64,000 nucleotides of DNA from Peredibacter sp045999315. GTDB lineage: Bacteria; Bdellovibrionota; Bacteriovoracia; Bacteriovoracales; Bacteriovoracaceae. Of this stretch, positions 52,460 to 60,596 are shown in pieces (within the stretch, counting starts at the first letter, position 1; the number at the start of each line of letters is the position of its first letter). Made by a program: the position numbers and the translations under genes. Below the pieces are notes generated by a model that made no database searches, had not been told where the DNA came from, and saw only the letters and a list, made by a program, of their open reading frames with translations. The stretch lies in the NCBI RefSeq assembly GCF_045999315.1, contig NZ_CP174607.1:1736001-1800000 (forward strand), given 5' to 3'.

Positions 52460-54502
52460 ATGAAAGTTGCCAAACAACATGACATTAAAAAAACAGACAA
52501 AAAAACACTCGAGAAGTGGCTACACCTAATGATTCTTGGACGCATGATTGATGAGCGTGCTCCTAACTATCTTAAGCAAGCACTTGGTTGGTCATATCAC
52601 GCGCCATATGCGGGCCACGATGCCATCCAACTTGCGATCGGTCAGGTTTTCGATCGTAAGACAGATCATATGTTCCCTTACTATCGTGACATGCTAACAG
52701 CATTGTCTGCCGGTCTAACAACAGAAGAAATTCTTCTTAACGGTATTTCAAAAGCCACAGATTTAGCTTCTGGTGGCCGTCATATGTCTAACCACTTTGC
52801 TAAGCCTGAGTGGAACATCCATAACGTTTCTTCTTGTACTGGTAACCACACTCTACATGCTGTAGGTGTTGGCCGTGCCATGAAATTTTATAAGCACAAA
52901 GGTGTTGCGATTTCTTCTCAAGGTGAGTCTTCAGTTTCTGAAGGTTACTGTTATGAAGCGATCAACGGTGCTTCAAACGAAAAACTTCCAGTAGTATTCG
53001 TATTCCAGGACAACGGTTACGGTATTTCGGTTCCTAAGGCAGATCAGACTGCCAACGAATTCGTATGTGACAACTTCACAGGTTTCAAAAATCTTCAAAT
53101 CGTAAAATGCGATGGTAAAGATGTATTTGATTCTATGAACACAATGATTGCAGCTCGTGAGCACGCCCTTAAGAACTCTGAGCCAGTAATTGTTCATGCT
53201 ATGTGCGTTCGTATCGGAAACCACTCTAACTCGGATAACCACGAGTGGTACCGTGACGAGAAAGAGCGTGCAGATGCAAAAGCTCAAGATCCTCTAGCAA
53301 AATTCAAGAACGATCTTCTTAAAGCGAAGATCTTCACTGATAAAGAAATCGCGAAGATTGAAGAGAAGGCAAAGGCGGAGCTTCTTGAAGCTCACGCTAA
53401 AGCAGTTAAAGCACCAAATCCAACTCCTGAATCAATCTACGATCACGTTCTTCCTCCTGCTTATGAGCCACAGAAGTACGTTGATGGTACTCACAATGAA
53501 ACTTCAGAGCCTAAGAAATTCATTGATGCGATCAACGGCACTCTTAAAGCTGAATTCCGTCACAACCCTAATACATTCATCTGGGGTCAAGACGTGGCCA
53601 ACAAAGAGAAGGGTGGTATCTTTAACGTTACAAAAGGTATGCAACAAGAATTCGGTAAGGGCCGTGTATTCAACGGTCCAATCGCTGAAGACTATATCCT
53701 TGGTACAGCGAACGGTATGTCTCGTTTCGATCAAGACAAAATCCGCGTAGTTGTTGAAGGTGCTGAGTTCGCAGATTACTTCTGGCCGGCAATGGAGCAA
53801 TTCGTAGAAATGTCTCACGATCACTGGAGAAGTAACGGTGCTTTCTCACCAAACGTAACAATCCGTCTTGCTTCTGGTGGTTATATCGGTGGTGGTCTTT
53901 ATCACTCACAAAACATCGAAGGTACTCTTTGTACGTTCCCTGGTGTTCGAGTAGTTGTTCCAGCTTTCGCTGACGATGCCGCTGGTCTACTAAGAACAGC
54001 AATGCGTTCTCAAGGATGTACTGTGTATCTAGAGCCAAAAGCTCTTTATAACGCTAAACATGCTATGACTCCAATCCCTGAGGACTTCGAAGTTCCTTTC
54101 GGTAAAGCTCGTGTTCGTCGCGAAGGTCGTGATCTTTCAATCATTACTTACGGTAACACTGTTCACTTCTCACTAGAGGCCGCTGAACTTCTTGCAAAAG
54201 AAGGCTTCGAAGTTGAAGTTCTAGATCTTCGTTCACTTAATCCACTTGATCTTGATGCTATCGTTGCAACAATCAAGAAGACTCACAGAGCTCTTGTTGT
54301 TCACGAAGATAAAGTGTTCGGTGGTTTCGGTGGTGAGCTTGTTGGTCAAATCAACGAACACGCGTTCGAGCACCTTGATGCTCCTGTACGCCGTGTAGGT
54401 TCGACTTTCACTCCAGTTGGTTTCAACCGTATTCTTGAGCGTGCTATCCTTCCAGATATGAATAAGATTCTGGTGGCGGCTCGCGAACTTCTAAATTACT
54501 AA
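52460..54502 (+). CDS. fused alpha-beta E1 of a 2-oxoacid dehydrogenase
   Basis: 680-residue thiamine-diphosphate enzyme in which E1-alpha (1 to ~320) and E1-beta (~340-680) are one chain. The ThDP/Mg motif reads GESSVSEGYCYEAING with DNGYGIS (G155, E156; D184, N185), the GE...DN variant seen in fused E1s instead of GDG...NN. GVRVVVPAFADDAAGLLRTA and VHEDKVFGGFGGEL mark the beta half. Probably branched-chain 2-oxoacid or pyruvate dehydrogenase E1. Codon usage is strongly biased, suggesting high expression. The start at 52460 has GGAG five bases upstream. A strong terminator follows. Confidence 0.88.
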   Translation: MKVAKQHDIKKTDKKTLEKWLHLMILGRMIDERAPNYLKQALGWSYHAPYAGHDAIQLAIGQVFDRKTDHMFPYYRDMLTALSAGLTTEEILLNGISKATDLASGGRHMSNHFAKPEWNIHNVSSCTGNHTLHAVGVGRAMKFYKHKGVAISSQGESSVSEGYCYEAINGASNEKLPVVFVFQDNGYGISVPKADQTANEFVCDNFTGFKNLQIVKCDGKDVFDSMNTMIAAREHALKNSEPVIVHAMCVRIGNHSNSDNHEWYRDEKERADAKAQDPLAKFKNDLLKAKIFTDKEIAKIEEKAKAELLEAHAKAVKAPNPTPESIYDHVLPPAYEPQKYVDGTHNETSEPKKFIDAINGTLKAEFRHNPNTFIWGQDVANKEKGGIFNVTKGMQQEFGKGRVFNGPIAEDYILGTANGMSRFDQDKIRVVVEGAEFADYFWPAMEQFVEMSHDHWRSNGAFSPNVTIRLASGGYIGGGLYHSQNIEGTLCTFPGVRVVVPAFADDAAGLLRTAMRSQGCTVYLEPKALYNAKHAMTPIPEDFEVPFGKARVRREGRDLSIITYGNTVHFSLEAAELLAKEGFEVEVLDLRSLNPLDLDAIVATIKKTHRALVVHEDKVFGGFGGELVGQINEHAFEHLDAPVRRVGSTFTPVGFNRILERAILPDMNKILVAARELLNY

Positions 54503-54510
54503 AAAACCTG

Positions 54511-54536
54511 AGGGCCCCTTAAGGGGCCCTTTTTTT
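54511..54536 (+). terminator. Rho-independent terminator of the fused E1 gene
   Basis: AGGGCCCCTT/AAGGGGCCCT forms a 20-bp perfect palindrome (54511-54530) followed by six T residues. Confidence 0.9.
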
Positions 54537-54545
54537 ATCCAAAAA

Positions 54546-54567
54546 CGCTTTTAAAACGGTAAAAGCG
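54546..54567. repeat. 8-bp inverted repeat upstream of the first seven-repeat gene
   Basis: CGCTTTTA, 6-nt loop, TAAAAGCG. It lies 100 bp before the ATG at 54668 and behind the E1 terminator. It could be an operator. Confidence 0.3.
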
Positions 54568-54667
54568 GGTAATAAATACAGTATAAAAAGTGCACTCATT
54601 CTAGGCACTTGGATCTCTGGTCAGTAATATCCGGCCAATTTTCAATTACCTATAAGGAGACCTTTAT

Positions 54668-55495
54668 ATGAAAAATTTCCTTCTAGCGGGAGCGATGCTC
54701 CTTTCTTTCAATGCCTTCTCTCAGTCTTATCTCGTGCTTAACAACGGTGTAACTCTAACGACAGACAAATCAGGTTTCATCTACGACTTCGGTAACTTCA
54801 TTCTTCCTTATAAAGTTCTCGCCAATGGCGGTAACTTTCTGATCGCGGAAGAGAGGCTTTCAACTGTAGATGAACATGGTTTCTTCTATACAAAAAGTGA
54901 AAAGATTAAAAAGTACAAGGCCAAAGGTCAGAACTACTTCATCAATGATGACAATGACCTGGTAACTATTGACTCAAAAGGTTTCTTCTACGTTCTTGAA
55001 GACAAGGCATTTAAGAAGGCCAAGTCATTTGGTGGAAACTATTTTACGGTGAAGCCAGAAGACAAAAAGCCAGGTGTAGATCTTTATACTGTGAGCTCTA
55101 CTGGTAACTATTTTAAGTTAAACGTTGAAGGTCTTAATCCTGCCGATATCGTTGTCTTCGGTGGAACTTATTTTCAGACAAGAACAGGTATGACTTATAC
55201 TGTGACAAAAGACGGATTCGTTTACGCAAAACCAGAAGTTAAAGTGAAGGCGATCAAGAGAACCGGCGGTAACTTCTTTATTGATGCTAACAATTTCCTT
55301 TATACAGTTTCTGAAGAAGGTTTCTTAGTGCTTCCAGTTCTTCCTGCGAACATCAAAGTTTCTCAAATTGCAAAATTAGGATCGAACTATATGATCGACA
55401 ACCAAGGTCGCATCTTCGTTGTTGATAAAACTGGCGCATTGTACGAGCGCACTATTGATCACGATTTACTCAACACAAAAGTACTTTCTTTCTAA
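54668..55495 (+). CDS. secreted seven-repeat protein A
   Basis: 275 residues with a signal peptide (MKNFLLAGAMLLSFNAFSQS). The whole mature chain is seven imperfect repeats of about 35 residues, each shaped like GGNYF-x-ID-x-LYTVD-x-x-GFFY (for example KAKGQNYFINDDNDLVTID and RTGGNFFIDANNFLYTVS). This suggests a closed seven-bladed beta-propeller-like or related repeat fold. AAGGAG precedes the ATG. It is followed by its own terminator and a paralog. Unknown function. Confidence 0.72.
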   Translation: MKNFLLAGAMLLSFNAFSQSYLVLNNGVTLTTDKSGFIYDFGNFILPYKVLANGGNFLIAEERLSTVDEHGFFYTKSEKIKKYKAKGQNYFINDDNDLVTIDSKGFFYVLEDKAFKKAKSFGGNYFTVKPEDKKPGVDLYTVSSTGNYFKLNVEGLNPADIVVFGGTYFQTRTGMTYTVTKDGFVYAKPEVKVKAIKRTGGNFFIDANNFLYTVSEEGFLVLPVLPANIKVSQIAKLGSNYMIDNQGRIFVVDKTGALYERTIDHDLLNTKVLSF

Positions 55496-55500
55496 ATCGA

Positions 55501-55526
55501 AGGGGCCCATACGGGCCCTTTTTTTT
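55501..55526 (+). terminator. Rho-independent terminator of seven-repeat gene A
   Basis: GGGCCC (55503-55508), loop ATAC, GGGCCC (55513-55518), followed by eight T residues. Confidence 0.88.
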
Positions 55527-55679
55527 GGCACAACCATCCAGCACATTCCGTCACCTTAAGGAAACACAGGGCCATTCAAGAGCTTATTCCTCTCGGGCAA
55601 ATTTAAAGCCACTCCATAGTAAAGCACAGGATACTTGAGTATAGTCGCCCTGCTTTTTTCAACTCAAGGAGACGGACGA

Positions 55680-56513
55680 ATGAAAAAATTGATGCTAGCA
55701 GCTCTCGCGACTCTTTCCCTCAATGCATTTTCTCAATCATATATCATCATGGATAACGGGATCACGATCACCACTGATAGTTCCGGATATGCTTATGATT
55801 TTGGCCACTATGCTTTCCCTCAAAAAGTAACTCTGAAGGGAGGCCAATACTTCGTAGAAGAAGGAACAATCCTCGCTACGATCGACGAGAACGGTCTGTT
55901 CTTTCGTAAATACGAAATGATTCCGGAAAAGATCAAAGGCAAGGGGATTAATTATTTCCTTTCAGAAGAAGGTGCTCTTTATGCCATTGATAAAAAAGGT
56001 TACGTGAAGTTGACCGAAAATGAACTTTTTAAAAAGGCCGCAAACTTTGGTGGAAACTACTTCACTGTGGCCGATACAGAGGCACAAACTCTTGACCTCT
56101 ACGTGGTAGATGGAACAGGAAAAGTGGCAAAGGCAGATGCTCCAAGCTTAAAAGTAAAAGACATTATCGCTTTTGGTGGGACCTATGTGATGAATAACCG
56201 CGGAGTGGTTTTCACTGTGGCCACAAACGGTGTGGTGACTCCACAAGACGATGTCCGAGTGGGCATCCTTACAAAACGAGGTGGTAATTACTTCGTTGAT
56301 TCTTCTGGCTACCTTTTCACCGTATCAGAGCAGGGGATTCTAAGAATGCCTGCGCTCCCGCTTAGTCTAAGAGTCAGCAGCATCTTGAAGCTTGGTAGTA
56401 ACTACTTTATTGATCAGAGCGGTAAGCTCTTCGTGGTTGATAAAGAGGGGAACATCTTTGAGCGCACGATGCGTGATTATGATTTCAAAACCGCGAAAGT
56501 CATTTCTCTTTAA
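55680..56513 (+). CDS. secreted seven-repeat protein B (paralog of A)
   Basis: 277 residues with signal peptide MKKLMLAALATLSLNAFSQS. It aligns along its whole length with protein A and has the same seven repeats (for example RGGNYFVDSSGYLFTVSEQG and LGSNYFIDQSGKLFVVDKEG). The start at 55680 has AAGGAG upstream; an earlier in-frame codon at 55635 is rejected because the signal peptide begins at 55680. CTTGAGT (55634-55640) and ACTCAAG (55662-55668) form a loose inverted repeat just before the start. Function unknown. Confidence 0.72.
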   Translation: MKKLMLAALATLSLNAFSQSYIIMDNGITITTDSSGYAYDFGHYAFPQKVTLKGGQYFVEEGTILATIDENGLFFRKYEMIPEKIKGKGINYFLSEEGALYAIDKKGYVKLTENELFKKAANFGGNYFTVADTEAQTLDLYVVDGTGKVAKADAPSLKVKDIIAFGGTYVMNNRGVVFTVATNGVVTPQDDVRVGILTKRGGNYFVDSSGYLFTVSEQGILRMPALPLSLRVSSILKLGSNYFIDQSGKLFVVDKEGNIFERTMRDYDFKTAKVISL

Positions 56514-56519
56514 AATAAG

Positions 56520-56547
56520 AAGGCCCCGTGATGACGGGGCCTTTTTT
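56520..56547 (+). terminator. terminator between convergent genes
   Basis: AAGGCCCCGT (56520-56529), loop GATG, ACGGGGCCTT (56534-56543), then a T-run. On the minus strand a shorter, interrupted T-tract follows, so it may act both ways. Confidence 0.88.
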
Positions 56548-56914
56548 ATTGAATGATTCTTAGATGTGAGCTTAGTTTGCCGACTTGTTTTCGAAGATTC
56601 TCAAAACCTTCTGTTTCATCAATCACCAGAACGTCATTTTCAGTCGTGAGATCGTTTTTAAAGAGAGAGAGGTAGCTCTCCAGCTCCGTTGCTTTAAGCT
56701 CTTTAACGATCATGACATAAAGCGAGCGACCGAAGTTCTTTCCTACAATCACGCGGCTTGAAACGCCATTAGCGGCACGAAGATTGGCCGTAAGAAGGCC
56801 GTCCAAAAGATAGTCCACGTCCTCATAGTAAGAATTCTGGGGAGTCACTTCTTCTTTAGTGAGCCAGATGATTCCTGTCGTGAGTGGTGTGACTTCCTTT
56901 CGAATTTCACTCAT
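56546..56914 (-). CDS. hypothetical protein downstream of nusB (122 aa)
   Basis: Soluble alpha/beta protein, not recognised. It contains YYEDVDYLLDGLLTANLRAA, SRVIVGKNFGRSLYVMIVKE and a C-terminal DVLVIDETEGFENLRKQVGK. The start overlaps nusB by 8 bp and the gene ends at a terminator shared with the opposite strand. Its position suggests a role tied to nusB/nrdR expression, but nothing in the sequence defines it. Confidence 0.6.
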   Translation of the reverse strand: MSEIRKEVTPLTTGIIWLTKEEVTPQNSYYEDVDYLLDGLLTANLRAANGVSSRVIVGKNFGRSLYVMIVKELKATELESYLSLFKNDLTTENDVLVIDETEGFENLRKQVGKLSSHLRIIQ

Positions 56915-57368
56915 TGCGGTTCAGCTCTTGCTTGAAAACGTTGTCCAGGATTCCGTTAAGGAATCCGGCTGATTCTTTTGTAGAATATTTTTTACCAAGT
57001 TCAATGGCCTCGTTGATCACAACTTTGCCTGGAACTTCTGGGTGATACTTAAGTTCATAAATCGCCATCATGAAGATGGTGTGTTCGATTTTAGAGATAC
57101 GAGAAAGCTTCCAGTTCTTAAGGTACTTCACAAGAATCTCTTCGATCTCTTTGTGGGTCTTAAGAATGCCACTCACCAATGTCGCAACATAGGCCTGTGC
57201 CTCGCTGTCTAGAACGATTGATAGAGTTTGTCTGAACTCCTGCATACGAGAAAAGATCTCAGTTGAATCAAGTTCTTTCTTTTGATCCTGGAACGCTGGA
57301 AGTTGGAAATGATAAAGAAATTGTAGGCAAAACTCACGTGCCTCACGCTTAGTACTCACGGTTTTCAT
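56907..57368 (-). CDS. nusB: transcription antitermination factor NusB
   Basis: 153-residue all-helical NusB. The N-terminus KREAREFCLQFLYHFQL and C-terminal KVVINEAIELGKKYSTKE with GFLNGILDNV are family signatures. NusB binds boxA RNA with NusE during rRNA antitermination. Overlaps nrdR by 20 bp upstream and the unknown gene by 8 bp downstream. Confidence 0.93.
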   Translation of the reverse strand: MKTVSTKREAREFCLQFLYHFQLPAFQDQKKELDSTEIFSRMQEFRQTLSIVLDSEAQAYVATLVSGILKTHKEIEEILVKYLKNWKLSRISKIEHTIFMMAIYELKYHPEVPGKVVINEAIELGKKYSTKESAGFLNGILDNVFKQELNRNE

Positions 57369-57849
57369 CCTTATTAGAAGCTGGATTAATTTTAAACTGG
57401 TTGTTCTCGTCGTGCTTAAGTTCGTTCACGAATTCTTCTACGTCTTGGAACTTACGGTAAACCGCTGCAAAACGAATATAGGCCACTGGATCAAGGTGAC
57501 GAAGATACATCATCACTAAGTTACCAACGTCCTTAGTATTAACTTCTTTATCAGAAATATCTAATACTGCTTTCTCGATATTTTGAATGATTCTTTCAAT
57601 TTGAATGGCAGAGATAGGGCGTTTTTCACAGGCCTTCTCAATACCAGTTAAAATTTTCTCACGCTTATATGGCTCGCGACGTCCGTCACGTTTAATCACC
57701 ATAGGCATGGAGAGTTCAACTGTTTCAAAAGTGGTGAAACGCTTCTGACAGGCCTCGCATTTTCTGCGACGACGGATAGTCGAACCTTCATCCAGGTTTC
57801 TGGAATCTAGCACCTTCGTGTCAGGGGCCGAACAATAGGGACATTTCAT
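57349..57849 (-). CDS. nrdR: ribonucleotide reductase repressor NrdR
   Basis: 166-residue repressor with an N-terminal zinc ribbon (C3, C6, C31, C34) and an ATP-cone (VIKRDGRREPYKREKILTGI). It represses ribonucleotide reductase genes in response to (d)ATP. It is upstream of nusB with a 20-bp overlap, the common gene order. An NrdR-box-like palindrome sits just before its start, suggesting autoregulation. AGGTC precedes the ATG by 8 bases. Confidence 0.95.
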   Translation of the reverse strand: MKCPYCSAPDTKVLDSRNLDEGSTIRRRRKCEACQKRFTTFETVELSMPMVIKRDGRREPYKREKILTGIEKACEKRPISAIQIERIIQNIEKAVLDISDKEVNTKDVGNLVMMYLRHLDPVAYIRFAAVYRKFQDVEEFVNELKHDENNQFKINPASNKDENREY

Positions 57850-57860
57850 AATGCAGACCT

Positions 57861-57876
57861 AAACTATATCTAGTGG
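57861..57876 (-). promoter_or_regulatory. NrdR-box-like site before nrdR
   Basis: On the minus strand CCACTAGATATAGTTT agrees with the ACACTATATATAGTGT-type NrdR box at 13 of 16 positions and lies 12 bp upstream of the nrdR ATG. A second box at the usual spacing was not found. Confidence 0.4.
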
Positions 57877-57978
57877 TTTGTTCGGCTTTTTCTACCATGA
57901 ATGGAACAAGTTGAGAAGCTAAATAGCTGATTCTGGGAGCAGGGAACGGCCAGTGATTTCTAAGGCTTGAGTGTGAAA

Positions 57979-58018
57979 TGACGCAAATTCACTACGCCGG
58001 CGTAGTAAACTTGCGTCA
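57979..58018. repeat. 40-bp near-perfect palindrome
   Basis: The arms are TGACGCAAATTCACTACGCC (57979-57998) and GGCGTAGTAAACTTGCGTCA (57999-58018), with only two mismatched pairs and no loop. It lies 10 bp past the Kazal lipoprotein stop. No U-run follows on either strand, so it does not resemble an ordinary terminator. Confidence 0.75.
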
Positions 58019-58027
58019 CAGAGTAGA

Positions 58028-58285
58028 TTATTTCTTTTTAGGAGCTCCACAAGAGCCTTCGGTCCAAGTCTTGTGGCCATGACATTCGGCCTCGCAAGAG
58101 TTGCCGTAGTTGGTACCATTGGCACAAACTGGTTTGAAGATTTTCATGCAGTAGCAAGGCTGAACAGTATACGGGCTCACTTGAGCGGCGTCGCTTTCAC
58201 CTGCAGATTCTACTTTTGGTTCTTCTTTCTTTTTCGTCGTACAAGAAACAGCAAAGGCGAGGGCAACAATTAAAACGTATTTCAT
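58028..58285 (-). CDS. Kazal-type inhibitor lipoprotein
   Basis: 85 residues: lipoprotein signal MKYVLIVALAFAVSCTT (lipobox AVSC), an acidic/Ser linker, then a Kazal-like domain with six cysteines (PCYC, KPVCANGTNYGNSCEAEC, EGSC) and the diagnostic Y-x-N-x-C. Kazal domains inhibit serine proteases; as a lipoprotein it may shield the envelope from proteases. It is inserted between glyA and nrdR on the same strand. Confidence 0.82.
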   Translation of the reverse strand: MKYVLIVALAFAVSCTTKKKEEPKVESAGESDAAQVSPYTVQPCYCMKIFKPVCANGTNYGNSCEAECHGHKTWTEGSCGAPKKK

Positions 58286-58296
58286 CTGGTCCTTCC

Positions 58297-59535
58297 TTAT
58301 TTATAAACTGGAAATTTTGTACAAAGGTCATGAACACTAAGTTTCACTTCCTTCTGAATTTTTTCGTCAGTCGGATTCTTAAGTGCTTTCACAATAAGTT
58401 CCGCCATGAATTTTGTTTCAGCTTCTTTGAACCCACGTGTTGTTACCGCTGGAGTTCCAAGACGGATACCAGAAGTCACAAAAGGAGAACGCTTATCATT
58501 TGGAACCATGTTCTTGTTACAAGTGATGTCTACGCGCTCAAGGATCTCTCCCGCTTCTTTACCAGACATGTTCACTGAATCTGTTTTCAGAAGAACAAGA
58601 TGGTTATCTGTTCCACCAGAAACTAGTTCAATTCCGTTATCCATTAGAGTCTTAGCGAGAACCTTAGAGTTCTTCACCACTTGTTCTTGATAAGTTTTGA
58701 AACTTGGATCAAGGGCCTCTTTGAAAGCAACTGCTTTACCAGCAATGACGTGCTCAAGTGGACCGCCCTGAATACCAGGGAAAATAAGCGAGTTAAATTT
58801 TTTCGCGAGATCATCGTTGTTAGTAAGAATCAAGCCACCGCGAGGGCCACGAAGGGTTTTGTGAGTGGTAGAAGTCACAACGTCAGCATGATCCATCGGA
58901 GATGGGTGAAGACCAGCGGCCACAAGTCCTGCGATGTGGGCCATGTCTACCATTAGAATAGCACCAACTGATTTTGCGATCGCACCGAATTTTTCGAAAT
59001 CAATGATTCGCGGATAGGCCGAAGCACCAGCAATGATCATGCGAGGCTTTTCACGTTTAGCGATATCTTCAAGTTGGTTGTAGTCGATTGTTTCCTGAGC
59101 ATTCAAACCATAGTGCATGGCCTTGAAAAGTTTCCCAGAAAAGTTAACCGGTGAACCGTGAGTTAAGTGACCACCTTGAGCAAGATCCATTCCTAAGAAG
59201 GCCTCGCCTGGATTTAAGCAGGCCATATAAACGGCCATGTTTGCTTGTGAACCAGAGTGGGGTTGAACGTTGGCATGTTTTGCGTTGAAGATTTTCTTCA
59301 AGCGTTCAATCGCCAGCGTTTCAATTCCATCTACGAATTCGCAACCGTTGTAATAACGTTTGCCAGGGTAACCTTCAGCATATTTGTTCGTGAGGCAAGA
59401 CCCTTGGGCCTCCATCACTGCTTGCGAACAGTAGTTTTCAGATGCGATTAGTTCCAGACCCATTTCCTGGCGATTTTGTTCTTTTTGGATAAATTGAGCG
59501 ACCTCAGGGTCCACTTCGATGAGACGTTTAGACAT
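58297..59535 (-). CDS. glyA: serine hydroxymethyltransferase
   Basis: 412-residue PLP enzyme that interconverts serine and glycine with tetrahydrofolate. Motifs are ELIASENYCS, NKYAEGYPGKRYYNGCEFVD, VDMAHIAGLVAAG and TSTTHKTLRGPRGG with the PLP lysine. The C-terminus (TSGIRLGTPAVTTRG) is also standard. The Kazal lipoprotein gene follows 11 bp downstream. Confidence 0.97.
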   Translation of the reverse strand: MSKRLIEVDPEVAQFIQKEQNRQEMGLELIASENYCSQAVMEAQGSCLTNKYAEGYPGKRYYNGCEFVDGIETLAIERLKKIFNAKHANVQPHSGSQANMAVYMACLNPGEAFLGMDLAQGGHLTHGSPVNFSGKLFKAMHYGLNAQETIDYNQLEDIAKREKPRMIIAGASAYPRIIDFEKFGAIAKSVGAILMVDMAHIAGLVAAGLHPSPMDHADVVTSTTHKTLRGPRGGLILTNNDDLAKKFNSLIFPGIQGGPLEHVIAGKAVAFKEALDPSFKTYQEQVVKNSKVLAKTLMDNGIELVSGGTDNHLVLLKTDSVNMSGKEAGEILERVDITCNKNMVPNDKRSPFVTSGIRLGTPAVTTRGFKEAETKFMAELIVKALKNPTDEKIQKEVKLSVHDLCTKFPVYK

Positions 59536-59640
59536 GGTATCTCCTTATTTTCCCAATTTTATAGGGACTTACCCGGAATTGTAAGAACTTCCCTAGGGGC
59601 TTACGTGAAAAGGCCTTTTTATGATATTTTGCGCTGCATT

Positions 59641-60360
59641 ATGGACGTTTACGTACTGATTCTCATTCTGGCCGTGGTTCAATCACTCTTTGGAGTGGGC
59701 CTGTTGTTATTCGGTACACCGATTATGCTTCTGATGGGTTACGAATATACGGAAGCGCTTATGTATCTCTTACCCGCATCTGCCGCATTAAGCTGGAGTC
59801 AGGTAAAAGATCTCCATAAAGAAAAGCTCAATGGCGGTTATCGCAAACTTTTCTTTCTTATCTGTCTTCCACTGTTATTTGTGGGAATGCTAGCTGCAAC
59901 ACACTTAGATGTTAAATGGGAAATTAAACTCTTTGTTACGATCATGTTGGTGGTGGCCTTCATCATTCGCACTAACTCATCATTTCGTGAGTCATTGCAG
60001 ACCCTGATGAAGAACCATTTACCAATAGCATTGGGTGCGATGGGACTGATTCACGGTCTTTCAAACATGGGCGGATCAATTCTCACACCGATGGTGTCGA
60101 GTCTGTATAAAGATAAGACGAAGGTGTTGGCAGGAGTTAGTTTTGATTACGCTTTTATGGCGAGTCTGCAATTAATCGTTCTGATCTTCTTCAAAGGCGA
60201 GACCTTTGAAATGAAATATCTCATTGGCCCGGCCATCTCTTTATTCATTCGGTATTCAATCGGTAAGAGAGTTTTCGCTTTTACCTCTGAGACAAACTAC
60301 CAGCGATTACTTAACGGCTTCATTCTTGCGAATGCTGTTTTATTAGGAATTAATCTTTAA
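59641..60360 (+). CDS. TauE/SafE-family permease
   Basis: 239-residue, about eight-span membrane protein. The N-terminus VQSLFGVGLLLFGTPIMLLM and internal GLIHGLSNMGGSILTPMVSS match the two inverted TauE/SafE (DUF81) repeats. The family moves sulfite, sulfonates or organic acids; the substrate here is unknown. ATG 59641 is chosen because the first helix begins there; the frame is open further upstream inside the glyA region. The 3' end overlaps the convergent lipoprotein gene by 4 bp. Confidence 0.82.
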   Translation: MDVYVLILILAVVQSLFGVGLLLFGTPIMLLMGYEYTEALMYLLPASAALSWSQVKDLHKEKLNGGYRKLFFLICLPLLFVGMLAATHLDVKWEIKLFVTIMLVVAFIIRTNSSFRESLQTLMKNHLPIALGAMGLIHGLSNMGGSILTPMVSSLYKDKTKVLAGVSFDYAFMASLQLIVLIFFKGETFEMKYLIGPAISLFIRYSIGKRVFAFTSETNYQRLLNGFILANAVLLGINL

Positions 60361-60596
60361 GGGTGGTGTGGATCCATCGGTTCATGGGTCGTAGATTCAG
60401 CAGGTGCTTCTGCTCCTGGTTCAATTTGTCTCTCTGAAGAAGCGTCGTAGGGAATATTATGAATGCGGTGATAGTCTTCTTCTAACTTAGAAGCAAATTC
60501 AATCAGAACATAGTCATCATCTGGCCCAAGCTCCTCAGGTGTCTTTTGTGAGCATGATGCCAGTAACAGCAATCCCATGATTGCGGCCAATTTCAT
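60357..60596 (-). CDS. small lipoprotein of the HAMP-like cassette (copy 2)
   Basis: 79 residues with lipoprotein signal MKLAAIMGLLLLASCSQ (lipobox LASC). The core DDDYVLIEFASKLEEDYHRI is shared with copy 1, but the tail differs: Glu/Pro/Ala-rich, ending MDPHHP with histidines that could bind metal. Overlaps the HAMP-like gene by 4 bp. Confidence 0.72.
   Translation of the reverse strand: MKLAAIMGLLLLASCSQKTPEELGPDDDYVLIEFASKLEEDYHRIHNIPYDASSERQIEPGAEAPAESTTHEPMDPHHP

Noticed and set aside
59536..59640. Glycine or THF riboswitch in front of glyA
   Set aside because: The gap is about 105 bp and holds none of the conserved aptamer cores; the inverted pieces are short.
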